Positions 19,385-29,970 of a stretch of 64,000 nucleotides of DNA are shown here, in pieces (the stretch's first letter is position 1; the number at the start of each line of letters is the position of its first letter). The DNA comes from Anaerobiospirillum sp. Its GTDB lineage: Bacteria > Pseudomonadota > Gammaproteobacteria > Enterobacterales > Succinivibrionaceae. The notes under the pieces are model-generated. The model was given only the letters and a program-made list of their open reading frames with translations. It was not told the origin of the DNA and made no database searches. Location of the stretch: the NCBI GenBank assembly GCA_029258325.1, contig JARHZF010000061.1, positions 1 to 64,000 on the forward strand, in the 5' to 3' direction. The position numbers were made by a program, and so were the translations under genes.

Positions 19385-20467
19385 CTAACGTAGCTTTAAT
19401 GTTATTAAACCAATTAATACTAATACTATAGTTATAATCCAAAATCTCATAAAGACACGAGGCTCTGGCCAACCACCTTTTTCAAAGTGATGATGTATAG
19501 GAGCCATCTTAAAGATACGCTTGCCTCTCATCTTAAATGAACCAACTTGTAAAATAACACTTATTGTTTCTATTACAAAAATACCACCCATAATAAATAG
19601 AAGTATTTCTTGACGAATTAAAATAGCAATAATACCTAAAACAGCACCTAAAGCTAATGAACCTACATCACCCATAAATACTTCAGCTGGATATGTATTA
19701 AACCAAAGGAAACCTAAGCCTGCACCTACAATACAAGTACATGCCACAACAAGTTCTGATGCTTGTGGAATATATGGAATATATAAATAACTTGCAAAGT
19801 TAGAGTTTGATGTTACCCATGCAATAATGCCAAGACCTGCAGCTACTGTAATTGTAGTTGTAATAGCAAGACCATCTAAACCATCTGTTAGATTTACTGC
19901 ATTTGAAGAACCTGTTAATACAAAATAAGCAAGAGGAATTATTAAAAAGCCTATATCTGGCATAAACTCTTTAAAGAAAGGAATAACTAAAGTAGTTTCT
20001 TGTGGAGTTTTTGCAAAGCCATAAATACAACAAGCAAGAGTAATAGCTACAGCTGATTGCCAAAAATACTTATATTTAGCACGAAGACCACCTGTGTCTT
20101 TTCTTGATATTTTTAAATAGTCATCTGCAAAACCAATAGCACCATAGGCTATAACAGTTGCTATAGTGTAAAGTGTATATAAAGAATCAAGTCTACACCA
20201 TAAAAGCATTGTAAGAACAATACTTCCATTAATTAAAATACCACCCATAGTAGGTGTACCTTGCTTCTTTAAATGACTTTCAGGACCATCTTTTCTTATA
20301 ACTTGACCAAAGTGTAACACTTGTAATCTACGAATAATCTTAGGACCTATCCATAAAGATATTAATAGTGCTGTAAAAAGTGCCATTGCAGATCTGAAAG
20401 TTAAATATTCAACAACACGTAAAGATGGAACATATTGTGAAAAATATTCAGATAGTAATACTATCAT
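19385..20467 (-). CDS. mraY: Phospho-MurNAc-pentapeptide transferase MraY
   Basis: MraY makes lipid I from UDP-MurNAc-pentapeptide and undecaprenyl phosphate. The 360-residue protein has about ten membrane helices, [39 protein letters not shown] and the HHHFE loop ([17 protein letters not shown]). Its ATG overlaps the murF stop (ATGA). Confidence 0.98.
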   Translation of the reverse strand: MIVLLSEYFSQYVPSLRVVEYLTFRSAMALFTALLISLWIGPKIIRRLQVLHFGQVIRKDGPESHLKKQGTPTMGGILINGSIVLTMLLWCRLDSLYTLYTIATVIAYGAIGFADDYLKISRKDTGGLRAKYKYFWQSAVAITLACCIYGFAKTPQETTLVIPFFKEFMPDIGFLIIPLAYFVLTGSSNAVNLTDGLDGLAITTTITVAAGLGIIAWVTSNSNFASYLYIPYIPQASELVVACTCIVGAGLGFLWFNTYPAEVFMGDVGSLALGAVLGIIAILIRQEILLFIMGGIFVIETISVILQVGSFKMRGKRIFKMAPIHHHFEKGGWPEPRVFMRFWIITIVLVLIGLITLKLR

Positions 20468-21840
20468 TTATTTTTGCCTCTTAATCTTAACTCATTTGTA
20501 ATAATATCCATATGCATAGCATGAGATCCCTTTACAACAATAGTACAATTTTTATGATTATCTATAATTGTATTTATATAGGTTAAAATAGATTTATGAT
20601 CTGCAAAATGTGTAGCATGATGACCCATAGCCTTTACTGAATTTAAAGATTGAGGTCCTATACATAAAAGTTTATCTACCTTATCTGTACAGAATTTACC
20701 TACCTTTTGATGTAAGGCAACAGATTCTTGTCCAAGTTCACCCATATCACCAAAAACCATAACTTTAAATCCATCATATTTATTTAAAGTATTAATAGCA
20801 GCTATAACAGCATTGTAACTTGCATTATAAGCATCATCTATTAAAGTAAAATCATCAAACTTTTCTACATTAAAACGACCTGCTATAGATACTGTATCAT
20901 TAAGACCTTTCTCAATAGCATCTTTTGTAGCTCCTGCAAGATAAGCAAGAGAGGCTGCAGCTGCTGCATTTTGAGCATTATGTGAGCCTATTAAATTTAA
21001 GTGAATATCTACACTAAAATCCTTATGCACTAAAGTAAAATCTGTACTTTCTGTACTTTCTTTTAAATTAGTTATAGAGAAAAGACAGTCTTTTGCTGTA
21101 CCATAATATTGTAGTGCTTTATTTTCAATATATTCTTTATAGTCTTTACACCAGCGAGGAAACCATTCACTATCATATGGTATTAAAGATTTACCACCTG
21201 CTTTTAAAACACAATCTAAAATTTCACTTTTACCCTTATATACACCCTCATAAGAGCCAAAACCCTCGATATGTGCTCCACCTACATTTGTAATTAAAGA
21301 AATTTCACTTTGCACAAATTCACAAGTTCTTTTTAAATCATTTAAATGACTTGCACCTTGCTCAATAACTGCATACTCTGTATCTTTATCTATAGTAAGT
21401 AAGGTTAGTGGTACGCCTATATCATTATTAAAATTGCCTTGTGTAGCTATTGTTTTACCCATCTTTGATAAGATAGATAAAGTCATCTCTTTTACAGTAG
21501 TCTTACCACAAGAACCTGTTATAGATACTACTTTAGCCTTTGACTTTTCAACAACTAAAGCACCACATAAACCTAAAAGTCTTTGTGTATCTTCACATAT
21601 GATATAAGGTTCTTTTAAACCATCTACCTTTTTTGATACAGCAATAAAAGAAGCTCCATTATTTATAGCATCTAATACAAAGTTATGAGCATCAAACTTT
21701 TCGCCTATTAATGCTATAAATAAAGTATTTTTATCAGCACAATTTTTAGAATTAGTGCTGACATTTAACACAGTGCTATCTTCACCTACTAAGGTAGCAT
21801 TAGCTTTTTTACAAAGCTCGCTTAATGTAAATTCTATCAA
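20464..21840 (-). CDS. murF: UDP-MurNAc-tripeptide--D-alanyl-D-alanine ligase MurF
   Basis: MurF attaches D-Ala-D-Ala to complete the pentapeptide precursor. The 458-residue Mur ligase has the ATP loop [37 protein letters not shown] and [11 protein letters not shown]. It starts with TTG ([15 protein letters not shown] aligns with the family start), preceded by AGAGGTG inside the murE end; murE stops two bases before it. The TTG start may set a lower expression level than its neighbours. Confidence 0.96.
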   Translation of the reverse strand: MIEFTLSELCKKANATLVGEDSTVLNVSTNSKNCADKNTLFIALIGEKFDAHNFVLDAINNGASFIAVSKKVDGLKEPYIICEDTQRLLGLCGALVVEKSKAKVVSITGSCGKTTVKEMTLSILSKMGKTIATQGNFNNDIGVPLTLLTIDKDTEYAVIEQGASHLNDLKRTCEFVQSEISLITNVGGAHIEGFGSYEGVYKGKSEILDCVLKAGGKSLIPYDSEWFPRWCKDYKEYIENKALQYYGTAKDCLFSITNLKESTESTDFTLVHKDFSVDIHLNLIGSHNAQNAAAAASLAYLAGATKDAIEKGLNDTVSIAGRFNVEKFDDFTLIDDAYNASYNAVIAAINTLNKYDGFKVMVFGDMGELGQESVALHQKVGKFCTDKVDKLLCIGPQSLNSVKAMGHHATHFADHKSILTYINTIIDNHKNCTIVVKGSHAMHMDIITNELRLRGKNK

Positions 21841-21842
21841 GA

Positions 21843-23342
21843 TTACACCTCTAATAATTTTTGAGCTTCTTCTCTATCTGAAAAATGTATAGTCTTATCT
21901 TTAAAAATCTGATAATCCTCATGACCCTTACCTGCAATTAAGATAATATCTTTTTCATTTGCAAGAGAGTAAGCTTTATTTATAGCCTCATGTCTATCTA
22001 AAATTATTTCAACATTTTTAGCTAAAGATACACCTGTTTTCATATCCTCAATAATATCAAGAGGATTTTCTGTACGTGGATTATCTTCTGTAAAAATAGC
22101 CATATCAGAATAAATAGATGCTTTCATAGCCATTTGTGGTCTCTTACCTTTATCCCTATCACCACCACAACCAACTACACATATAACCTTACCTGAATTG
22201 CAATGCTCTTTACATGCTACTAAGGCTTTTTCAACACCATCTGGAGTATGAGCATAATCAACAATAATGCGAGGCTTACCCTCTTTTAAATAACATTCCA
22301 TACGTCCTGGAATTGCTTTTATCTTATCAACAACACTAGAAATATCTTTGAGGGAAATATTTAATGTTTGTAAAATAGCAACAGCACATAAGAAATTAGA
22401 TACATTGATCTTACCTAAAAGATTTACCTCAACATTATCTAATATTCCTGATGAAGCATTAGCACTTATAATAAAACCATTTTCTTTATATGTTACTTTT
22501 TTAAGTTCTACAAAAGGACTTGAGGTAATACTCTTTAACTCTGATTTCTTTGTAGTATAAAGAACAGAACAACCTGTCTTTCTTAAATAAGCACTACCTA
22601 CAGAATCTTCTTCGTTAATTACAACTTTATGTGGATTTACTCTATCTAAAAAGCTCTCTTTAGCATTTTGATAATCTTCCATAGTCTCATGATAATCTAA
22701 GTGATCACGAGTTAAATTAGTAAAAGCACCACAAGAGAAACTTAAACCATCAATGCGACCTTCACATACACCAATAGATGAAACCTCAAGAGTTGCAAAT
22801 TGAGCTCCATCTTTTTGATATTCATCTAAAGCACGACAGAGATAAACAAGATCAAGTGTTGTATTACTACTTTTATTTAAATTAGGTAAAAATCCATAAC
22901 CTAATGTACCAAAAACTGCACATTTAAAGCCAAGAGCATCAAGCATAGTTGCAACAAGATGAGTTACAGTACTCTTACCATTTGTACCTGTTACACCTAT
23001 TAATCTTAATTTTTTAGATGGGTAGTCGTAAAACCAATTTATAAACTCACCTTCAGTTACTGTAGATGGTATATAGAAAAAGGTAATATCTTTATCATTA
23101 AAGCGACTTTGTACACCTTTTTTAGAGTAATTTTCAGATAATATTACAAGCTTAACGCCTTTTTTAATAACTTCATCTAAAAAATCTAAAGCATCATGAT
23201 TCTTGCCCTTTCTTGCAAGGAAAATATCATCTTTAGTTACTTTGCGTGAATCTATCTCTATATTTTCAAATGAAATTTTTTTATCTGCAACTAAAGATTG
23301 TTTCTTTAATTTTTTCTTAATTTCAAATAATGTTTTAGCCAT
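21843..23342 (-). CDS. murE: UDP-MurNAc-dipeptide--meso-diaminopimelate ligase MurE
   Basis: MurE adds the third stem residue. The 499-residue protein has GVTGTNGKSTVTHL, TLEVSSIGV, the LTRDHLDYH motif and DYAHTPDGVEKAL. The motif TEDNPRTENP contains DNPR, which in this family marks meso-diaminopimelate rather than lysine specificity, as expected for a Gram-negative. It is separated from ftsI by 167 bases holding a terminator-like hairpin, which is unusual inside a dcw operon. Confidence 0.97.
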   Translation of the reverse strand: MAKTLFEIKKKLKKQSLVADKKISFENIEIDSRKVTKDDIFLARKGKNHDALDFLDEVIKKGVKLVILSENYSKKGVQSRFNDKDITFFYIPSTVTEGEFINWFYDYPSKKLRLIGVTGTNGKSTVTHLVATMLDALGFKCAVFGTLGYGFLPNLNKSSNTTLDLVYLCRALDEYQKDGAQFATLEVSSIGVCEGRIDGLSFSCGAFTNLTRDHLDYHETMEDYQNAKESFLDRVNPHKVVINEEDSVGSAYLRKTGCSVLYTTKKSELKSITSSPFVELKKVTYKENGFIISANASSGILDNVEVNLLGKINVSNFLCAVAILQTLNISLKDISSVVDKIKAIPGRMECYLKEGKPRIIVDYAHTPDGVEKALVACKEHCNSGKVICVVGCGGDRDKGKRPQMAMKASIYSDMAIFTEDNPRTENPLDIIEDMKTGVSLAKNVEIILDRHEAINKAYSLANEKDIILIAGKGHEDYQIFKDKTIHFSDREEAQKLLEV

Positions 23343-23465
23343 TTTTCTTCTCTTATTTTAATTTACTTAAGGTCATAAAGTTATTCATTATACAACCTAT
23401 AAAATAAACCTTATAACTTCTTGTTAGATTTTTTACAATTAAACTTTATTTAATTGTATAGTCAT

Positions 23466-23496
23466 AAAGAAAGCCTTTTTAAATAAGGCTCTCTTT
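23466..23496. terminator. Hairpin between ftsI and murE, terminator-like
   Basis: AAAGAAAGCCTT (23466-23477) pairs with AAGGCTCTCTTT (23485-23496) with one mismatch and a 7-nt loop. On the minus strand a short T-rich stretch follows (TTTCTTTAT); on the plus strand the T tract is better. It may terminate or attenuate dcw transcription after ftsI, or only stabilise mRNA ends. Confidence 0.6.
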
Positions 23497-23509
23497 ATTT
23501 TAATATTTT

Positions 23510-25177
23510 TTATTTATCAGGTGGAACATTATATAGTTGTAAAGCTCGTGTCATGACTTCTCTAAAGATAGGTCCTGATACTGTACCACCATAAATACTT
23601 CCTTTCTTTGGATCTTTTACTATAGCAACAAGTGCAAAGCGAGGATTTGAAATAGGAGCAAAACCTGCAAAGCTTGATATATAGTTATTTGAATAACCAC
23701 CTACAGAGGCTATTTTAGCTGTACCTGTTTTACCTGCAATTCTATATTTGTTAATAGTAGCACGTCCACCTGTACCTGCCTCAACTACAGTCTCTAAAGC
23801 ATCATGCATTCTCTTTATTTCTTTGACATTTGCAATTTGAATTGCATTGCTTTTATCATACATTCTAAGAATAGATACAGGATGATATTGACCATAATTT
23901 GCTAAAGTTGCATAAGCTGATGTTAATTGTAAAGCAGTAACTGCAATACCATAACCAAAACCTATAGTAGCTTTATCAATTTCAGACCAAAACTTTCTAT
24001 GCTCATTTAATCTACCTGATACCTCACCTACTAAACCTGAAGATGTAGCAGCACCAAAACCAAATCTTTGTAAGGTTTTTATAATATCTTGAGGTCCTTC
24101 ACGAAGTGCAATTCTAGCCATACCTGTATTTGATGAATACTTAATGATATCTTGTAAAGTACCTGTACTCATATAGTGAGTATCTTTTATAGTTTTACCA
24201 TTTACAATAAAAGGTCTAGTATCAAAAACTTCATTCCATGATATTAAATTATGCTCAAGGGCTGATAAGGATACAAAAGGTTTTAAAGTAGAACCAGGCT
24301 CAAGTGTATCAGTTACAGCTCTATTTGTTGCATTTTTACTATCAAATACACTTCTATCATTTGGATCAAAAGAAGGATAATTTACCATAACTAAAACTTC
24401 ACCTGTTTTAACATCCATTAAAACACATGTTGCAGATTCAGCATCAAAATCAGAGACTACCTTTTCAAGTGTAGTATAAGCAAAAGCTTGTAATCTATCA
24501 TCTACAGATAAACGTAAATTACCACCAGCACGACCTTCTTCTAGTACTTGAATATTTTCAATAACATGTCCAAGTCTATCTTTTTTAGCTACATGACGTG
24601 TTGCATGAGCTGTAAGATAACTATTAAAACTTTGCTCTACACCATAAATACCATTACCCTCTGAGTTTAAAATTCCAACTAAATGGGCATTTATATTACC
24701 TGTAGGATAATATCTTTGATAATTATCATTAATTAAAATACCTTGAATTTTTAAAGCCTCAAGTTCTGATGCTTTATCTAATGGCATATATTGTTTTAAT
24801 TTAACATGTCTTTTTTTAGGATCTTTAATCTTCGCAATTAGCTCTTCTTTATCCATATTAAGAAGATTAGCTATTTTTTCTATTTTTTCTTTATTTTGTA
24901 AGATGTTTTCTTGATGTAATAATTGAGAGTCTGCATAAATAGTTTTTACAGGCACAGAAATGGCAAGAGGTTTACCAAATCTATCAGTAATAATTCCTCT
25001 TGCAGGTTCAAAAGTATAATGACGTATAACTCTATTATTGCCCTCTTTAATTAAATACTCAGGATGCCATACTTGAATCCATAAAAGTCTTGTAATTAAA
25101 AAGGCAAAAGATACTAATACAACTATACATACAATGATAATACGAAAGTTGCTTATACCATAATCAGTATTTTTCAC
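23510..25177 (-). CDS. ftsI: Septal D,D-transpeptidase FtsI (PBP3)
   Basis: FtsI crosslinks septal peptidoglycan in the periplasm with FtsW. The 555-residue protein has one N-terminal membrane helix (about 13-34), a PBP dimerisation domain and a transpeptidase domain with STLK at 296-299 (active-site serine), SSN at 348-350 and KTG at 483-485. The start is a GTG preceded by AAAAGGTG, 15 bases after ftsL. Confidence 0.97.
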   Translation of the reverse strand: MKNTDYGISNFRIIIVCIVVLVSFAFLITRLLWIQVWHPEYLIKEGNNRVIRHYTFEPARGIITDRFGKPLAISVPVKTIYADSQLLHQENILQNKEKIEKIANLLNMDKEELIAKIKDPKKRHVKLKQYMPLDKASELEALKIQGILINDNYQRYYPTGNINAHLVGILNSEGNGIYGVEQSFNSYLTAHATRHVAKKDRLGHVIENIQVLEEGRAGGNLRLSVDDRLQAFAYTTLEKVVSDFDAESATCVLMDVKTGEVLVMVNYPSFDPNDRSVFDSKNATNRAVTDTLEPGSTLKPFVSLSALEHNLISWNEVFDTRPFIVNGKTIKDTHYMSTGTLQDIIKYSSNTGMARIALREGPQDIIKTLQRFGFGAATSSGLVGEVSGRLNEHRKFWSEIDKATIGFGYGIAVTALQLTSAYATLANYGQYHPVSILRMYDKSNAIQIANVKEIKRMHDALETVVEAGTGGRATINKYRIAGKTGTAKIASVGGYSNNYISSFAGFAPISNPRFALVAIVKDPKKGSIYGGTVSGPIFREVMTRALQLYNVPPDK

Positions 25178-25192
25178 ATAACACCTTTTGTA

Positions 25193-25696
25193 TTATCTAT
25201 TTAAATTAATAACAAGTTCAGCTTCAGTTTTTGTTGTCATCATACCAAGCCTTTCAACTGCAGCCTTTTTTATCTCTGTATGTTCAGATAACTTTTGTTT
25301 AGTTGCTATTAATTCAAGCCATTTTTTATGTAGGTTTTCATTATCTGTTAAAACCTGATTGTATTTAGCTACTATATTACGTGTTTCTTGTACTTGATGG
25401 ATCTTGTAAACACATAAAACACAAAGAACAAAAGCAAGTATATAGGTTAAGATGTGCTCTTGTATATCTAAAACAATAGATTTGAATAAAGAGTGCTTAT
25501 GCACAACTAAATTCTTATCAATACCACAACTTGCACCATATATTCTATTTTGAATATGTTCTTTTATATCTATTTCCTGAATTTTTTTAGAAGTCTTTAA
25601 AACCTCTTCTTCCTTTTCAGATTCAAATAGAATTATATTCTCATCATCTTTATTGAGATCGTTATCAAAATCATCTATAGGTTTAGTATTTGTCAT
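25193..25696 (-). CDS. ftsL: Cell division protein FtsL
   Basis: FtsL is a small bitopic protein that forms a coiled-coil complex with FtsB and FtsQ. The product (167 residues from the ATG at 25696, which has AGAGGTGG before it; a GTG two codons upstream is less likely) has an acidic cytoplasmic N-terminus of about 85 residues, one membrane helix (LTYILAFVLCVLCVYKI) and a periplasmic coiled coil (NQVLTDNENLHKKWLEL...ERLGM). The N-terminus is much longer than in E. coli FtsL (121 residues in total). Identity rests on the topology and the position between rsmH and ftsI. Confidence 0.88.
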   Translation of the reverse strand: MTNTKPIDDFDNDLNKDDENIILFESEKEEEVLKTSKKIQEIDIKEHIQNRIYGASCGIDKNLVVHKHSLFKSIVLDIQEHILTYILAFVLCVLCVYKIHQVQETRNIVAKYNQVLTDNENLHKKWLELIATKQKLSEHTEIKKAAVERLGMMTTKTEAELVINLNR

Positions 25697-25705
25697 ACCC
25701 ACCTC

Positions 25706-26650
25706 TTATCTTGCATTACGTCTTGCTACGCGTAAAGTAGCAGAACGTGAACGGATGTTTTCTGATAACTCTTGTTCTGATGCCTTTATAGCTTTACCTA
25801 CAATAGTAAGTTTTGCATGTTCTTTCTTTAACTTTTCAAGCTCACTATCAGTAATTGGTAAACCACGAGGTATATCAGGACCTTGAGATTTTTCCTTGTA
25901 AAAATGCTTTACAATTCTATCTTCTAGAGAATGGAATGTAATTACACATAAAAGACCATTGTCAGATAAAACATCTAAAGCATCATTTAATGCTGTTTTA
26001 AGCTCATCTAACTCATGATTTACTTCTATACGCAGTGCTTGAAAACAACGTGTTGCTTTATGTTTAGGACCAACTTTACCAGGAATTGCACCTGCAATAA
26101 TATTAGCAAGTCTTTTGGTAGATACTATATCTTCAGTTTCTCTATATCTAACAATAGTTGAAGCTACACGATTTGCAAATTTCTCCTCGCCATATACTTT
26201 AAAGATATAAGCAAGTTCACTTTGTGAATATGTATCAATAATAGTCTTAGCTGAAAAAGAAGATGTTCTATCCATACGCATATCTAAAGGACCATCTTTA
26301 TCAAAAGAAAATCCTCTTTCACCATCATCTAATTGAGGTGATGATACACCTATATCCATCAATATGCCGTCAACTTTTCCTGTAATATTTAAACTATCAC
26401 AAACTTCTTTTAATTTAGAAAATGCACTATGAGTAATGGAAAAACGGCTATCTGTAATCTCTTTTGCAGACTCAATTGCAGTCAAATCTCTATCTATAGC
26501 ATAAAGATGACCATTTGCACCCAATTTTTGCAATATTGCACGTGAGTGTCCACCACGGCCAAATGTAGCATCTAAATAGATACCGTCTGTTTTTATTTCT
26601 AAAGCCTCAATTGTTGGCTCTAGTAAAACAGGTACGTGTTTAAATGACAT
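25706..26650 (-). CDS. rsmH: 16S rRNA m4C1402 methyltransferase RsmH
   Basis: RsmH (MraW) methylates N4 of C1402 in the ribosomal P site. The 314-residue protein has HVPVLLEPTIEAL, the SAM motif DATFGRGGHSRAIL, MDIGVSSPQLDDGERGFSF and the C-terminal ITFHSLEDRIVKHF. It is the first dcw gene here; mraZ, which normally precedes it, is absent from the 500 bases upstream. Confidence 0.97.
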   Translation of the reverse strand: MSFKHVPVLLEPTIEALEIKTDGIYLDATFGRGGHSRAILQKLGANGHLYAIDRDLTAIESAKEITDSRFSITHSAFSKLKEVCDSLNITGKVDGILMDIGVSSPQLDDGERGFSFDKDGPLDMRMDRTSSFSAKTIIDTYSQSELAYIFKVYGEEKFANRVASTIVRYRETEDIVSTKRLANIIAGAIPGKVGPKHKATRCFQALRIEVNHELDELKTALNDALDVLSDNGLLCVITFHSLEDRIVKHFYKEKSQGPDIPRGLPITDSELEKLKKEHAKLTIVGKAIKASEQELSENIRSRSATLRVARRNAR

Positions 26651-27156
26651 ATATCTCTCACAATTAGTAAATTGTCAAAGGACAAAAATTTCACCAACAA
26701 AAAGGATACAAGTAATTCTTTGAGTTTTTATAACCTCAAATTTATATTAATTAAAACTAAGACTAACTTTTTATTTACCACTACATATTGTTATTATTTT
26801 TTTATTATTTTGTAGTGTTTGTGTAGAACACATTTTTTATAATTTTAATTATAACTTTTAACTTATGTTATTTTTATGATCTAAATCATATAAAAGCCCA
26901 TAATTTTTGCTTAACAATTCTATCACAGATAAAAAGCATAAATTAAAATAATATAAATAAAGTTCAAAATAAAACAAATTGTTAAGTAAAACTTTATATG
27001 TAAAATTTTTTTTCATTTAAAAATCAAATATTTTATCTAAAAAATAACATTATTATGATAATACGTATTACATATATAAAAATTTTTTTTAACTAAAATT
27101 AATACTGAAATATTAAATGTATAGATGTTTTTTACATCTATACATAATATTAAAAA
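26651..27156. other. AT-rich intergenic region upstream of rsmH
   Basis: These 506 bases hold no credible gene and no mraZ. They should carry the dcw promoter(s). A 10-bp inverted repeat (CTTAACAATT at 26910-26919, AATTGTTAAG at 26977-26986) and an FNR/CRP-like TGAT-N4-ATCA (26877-26888) are the only structures noticed. Confidence 0.6.
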
Positions 27157-28239
27157 TTATTTATCCTTATTTTTTTTATTCTTAACTTCATTTAAAACAC
27201 TATTAAATTTTTTACTATCACTACTTTTTTCTTTCTCTTTTTCATTAAAATCCTGTAGCAATGCCTCAATATCTTCATCATCTTGCTCCTTTATTTTTTG
27301 TCTATTTATAGGTAAATCTTTTTTTAAGACTATATGTATAAAGGTAAAAATACTTGAAAATATAAAGATAATAGCAAAGATAATAAGAAATATAACTCCT
27401 ATAAAAGGAATCTCATTAAAATCATCTGTTAAAAAATAAGCTCCTATTATATAAATAAGTCCACCTGTAAAAACAAACATCATAATAACTAAAAGATATG
27501 GGACTATATGATCACGCAAAAATATAATATGTCTTATAATAAAAAAAGAAATTTGTCCAAAAAAAGCATAACTTGCAAAGGCTGTAAAAAAATAAAATAA
27601 GATAAAAGCCATAAATAAAGTTAAAACTTGTTGTATGTAAAAAGAATCTCCTTTAACTAAAAAATCATCTGTATATTTTGAGTAAAATACATTAACACTA
27701 TCACCTACTTCTACTTTCTCACTTGTATATATATTTGATTCTTTTATAACCTTTTTATCATCTACATAAAAAGATACCTTTGGTGCATATAAAGTAGAAT
27801 AATATTGATGATTACTATCATATGATTTTGTAGTTAAAACTTCATCTACATGTGCTTTATATTCATTAGATGTTGTTAGTGTTATATAGAAATTTACTAA
27901 AAATAATAAAGTTAAATAGAAAAATAGATTTATTAAAAATAAAAAAATAAAAGCATAAGCTTTTTTATAAAAGGCAAATTCTCGTACATTGTCATTAAAA
28001 GTTTTATCTACTAAATTATAAATAGATAAATTAGAGAACTTTTCTTTAAAAGTATCTGTATCTATTCTCTTTAATAAATACATATACTCAACAATACTAA
28101 ATACTATAAAAGTAAGAGCTATATAATCCCTTAAAGATAAAGCATTATTTAATAAATAATCAAAATATGAATAGGTAAAAAAGAGTAAAAATATAATAAA
28201 TAAACCTATAAAAAACTTTGATAAAAATCGTACTAACAT
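27157..28239 (-). CDS. Multi-pass membrane protein with a DUF3592-like domain
   Basis: The 360-residue product has about seven predicted membrane helices. Between two of them lies a soluble segment (about 120-200) with the DUF3592-like pattern: Y-x-P-K-V-S-F-Y, a short lysine-rich turn, then VGDSVNVFYSKYTDDFLV. A lysine/glutamate-rich cytoplasmic tail of about 60 residues follows the last helix. Function is unknown. It is monocistronic, between pntB and rsmH, with very AT-rich codon use like the accessory genes nearby. Confidence 0.6.
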   Translation of the reverse strand: MLVRFLSKFFIGLFIIFLLFFTYSYFDYLLNNALSLRDYIALTFIVFSIVEYMYLLKRIDTDTFKEKFSNLSIYNLVDKTFNDNVREFAFYKKAYAFIFLFLINLFFYLTLLFLVNFYITLTTSNEYKAHVDEVLTTKSYDSNHQYYSTLYAPKVSFYVDDKKVIKESNIYTSEKVEVGDSVNVFYSKYTDDFLVKGDSFYIQQVLTLFMAFILFYFFTAFASYAFFGQISFFIIRHIIFLRDHIVPYLLVIMMFVFTGGLIYIIGAYFLTDDFNEIPFIGVIFLIIFAIIFIFSSIFTFIHIVLKKDLPINRQKIKEQDDEDIEALLQDFNEKEKEKSSDSKKFNSVLNEVKNKKNKDK

Positions 28240-28384
28240 ATAGACCCCTTATAAGCTTATTTACTTTATTTTTTATTGTCATACTTTTATAAGTCTTATA
28301 TAAGCTCATCATAAATACAACAAGTTAATTTGTAAAATTTATATCATATTTTATACAAAACATTTAACAAAATTTGATAAATAA

Positions 28385-28413
28385 AAAAGGATCTGTTTTT
28401 TACAGATCCTTTT
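28385..28413. terminator. Rho-independent terminator after pntB
   Basis: An 11-bp stem (AAAAGGATCTG at 28385-28395, CAGATCCTTTT at 28403-28413) with a 7-nt loop follows the pntB stop by about 30 bases. The core stem is the same as in the rplS terminator at 125-150. Confidence 0.85.
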
Positions 28414-28446
28414 ACCTTAATTTAATTTATTTAAAGTTGAAAACAA

Positions 28447-29946
28447 TTAGATGTTTGCAACGATTTCTTCAACAGTCTTCTTACAATCGCCAAAGCACAT
28501 GAAAGAATTTTCTTTAAAGAATAGAGGGTTTTGAACACCAGCATAACCTGCATTCATTGATCTCTTGAATACTACAACATTACGTGCATGCCATACTTCA
28601 AGTACAGGCATACCTGCAATTGGGCTGTTTGGATTTTCAAGAGCTGATGGGTTTACTGTGTCATTTGCACCTATAACTAGAACTGTATCAGTATCTGCAA
28701 AGTCCTCATTGATTTCGTCCATTTCTAATACGATATCATATGGAACTTTAGCTTCTGCTAATAATACGTTCATGTGACCTGGTAGACGGCCAGCTACAGG
28801 GTGAATAGCAAAACGTACTGTTGAACCACGAGCTTTTAACTTCTCTGTTAATTGAGCAACAGCTGTTTGTGCTTGTGCTACAGCCATACCATAACCTGGA
28901 GCAATGATAACAGTTGATGAGTTCTTTAATAAATCAGCAACTTCAGGAGCTTTTAATTCACGATACTCGCCCATTTCTTCATCTTCAACAGCTGCACCTT
29001 CATTACCAAAGCCACCTGCGATAACAGAAATAAATGAACGGTTCATTGCCTTACACATAATGTAAGAAAGAATAGCACCTGATGAACCTACTAAAGCACC
29101 TACTACGATTAATAGGTCATTATTTAACATGAAGCCTGATGCAGCTGCTGCCCAACCTGAGTATGAGTTTAGCATTGAGATAACAACTGGCATATCAGCA
29201 CCACCAATTGCTGCTACTAGGTGAATACCAAAAGCAAAAGCAATTAATGTCATGATAATAAGTGGAGTCATTGGAGCTACATCAGCTGCCATGAACCATA
29301 TTAATAATAGTAATGAAACTACTAAAGCTAATAGATTCCATAAGTGACCCATTGGTAATACTAATGGAGCTGACTTAAAGATCTTTAACTTGTAAGTACC
29401 ATTTAACTTACCGTATGCAACAATAGAACCTGTGAATGTTACAGCACCAATGAAGATACCTAAGAAGATTTCAACTAGGTGTGTATTTAATTCAGCAGCT
29501 GACATCTCATGAAGAGATTCGCCTGAAGCTTGTGCTGCAGCTGCTAAAATAGCTGCTGCTTCATCTGCTGTTGTACCTACAGTCATAGTAACAGTTTCAA
29601 CTGCTGATGAACCACCTAGCTCGAAGAAAGTGTTATAACCAACTAAAACAGCAGCAAGACCTACAAAGCTGTGTAAACAAGCAATAAGTTCTGGCATTTC
29701 TGTCATTGCAACGCGACGTGCTACATAGATACCTATAATAGCACCAATAACCATTGCAACAATGATTAGAACGAAACCAAAGCCTGATTCTACTTGAGCA
29801 AATGTTGCAAGTAGAGCAATGGTCATACCAACCATACCTGATAAACAACCAAACTTAGCTGTTTCTTGTTTTGATAAACCTGCTAATGAAAGAATGAATA
29901 GCACGGCGGCCATAATATAGGCCATATGTATTAGACCAAAATCCAT
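28447..29946 (-). CDS. pntB: NAD(P) transhydrogenase subunit beta
   Basis: PntB is the NADP-binding and membrane subunit of the proton-translocating transhydrogenase that makes NADPH from NADH. The 499-residue protein has about nine membrane helices and a C-terminal domain III ([67 protein letters not shown]). It is about 37 residues longer than E. coli PntB because of an Ala/Glu-rich insertion around residues 110-155, between FFELGG and [12 protein letters not shown]. It lies 24 bases after pntA and is followed by a terminator. Confidence 0.97.
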   Translation of the reverse strand: MDFGLIHMAYIMAAVLFILSLAGLSKQETAKFGCLSGMVGMTIALLATFAQVESGFGFVLIIVAMVIGAIIGIYVARRVAMTEMPELIACLHSFVGLAAVLVGYNTFFELGGSSAVETVTMTVGTTADEAAAILAAAAQASGESLHEMSAAELNTHLVEIFLGIFIGAVTFTGSIVAYGKLNGTYKLKIFKSAPLVLPMGHLWNLLALVVSLLLLIWFMAADVAPMTPLIIMTLIAFAFGIHLVAAIGGADMPVVISMLNSYSGWAAAASGFMLNNDLLIVVGALVGSSGAILSYIMCKAMNRSFISVIAGGFGNEGAAVEDEEMGEYRELKAPEVADLLKNSSTVIIAPGYGMAVAQAQTAVAQLTEKLKARGSTVRFAIHPVAGRLPGHMNVLLAEAKVPYDIVLEMDEINEDFADTDTVLVIGANDTVNPSALENPNSPIAGMPVLEVWHARNVVVFKRSMNAGYAGVQNPLFFKENSFMCFGDCKKTVEEIVANI

Positions 29947-29970
29947 TTTTTTAATTCCCCCTGGCCTAAA

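Noticed and set aside
27157-28239. Membrane protein as a defence or toxin component
   Set aside because: It has no nuclease, NTPase or known toxin motif; a DUF3592-like membrane protein is as far as the sequence supports.
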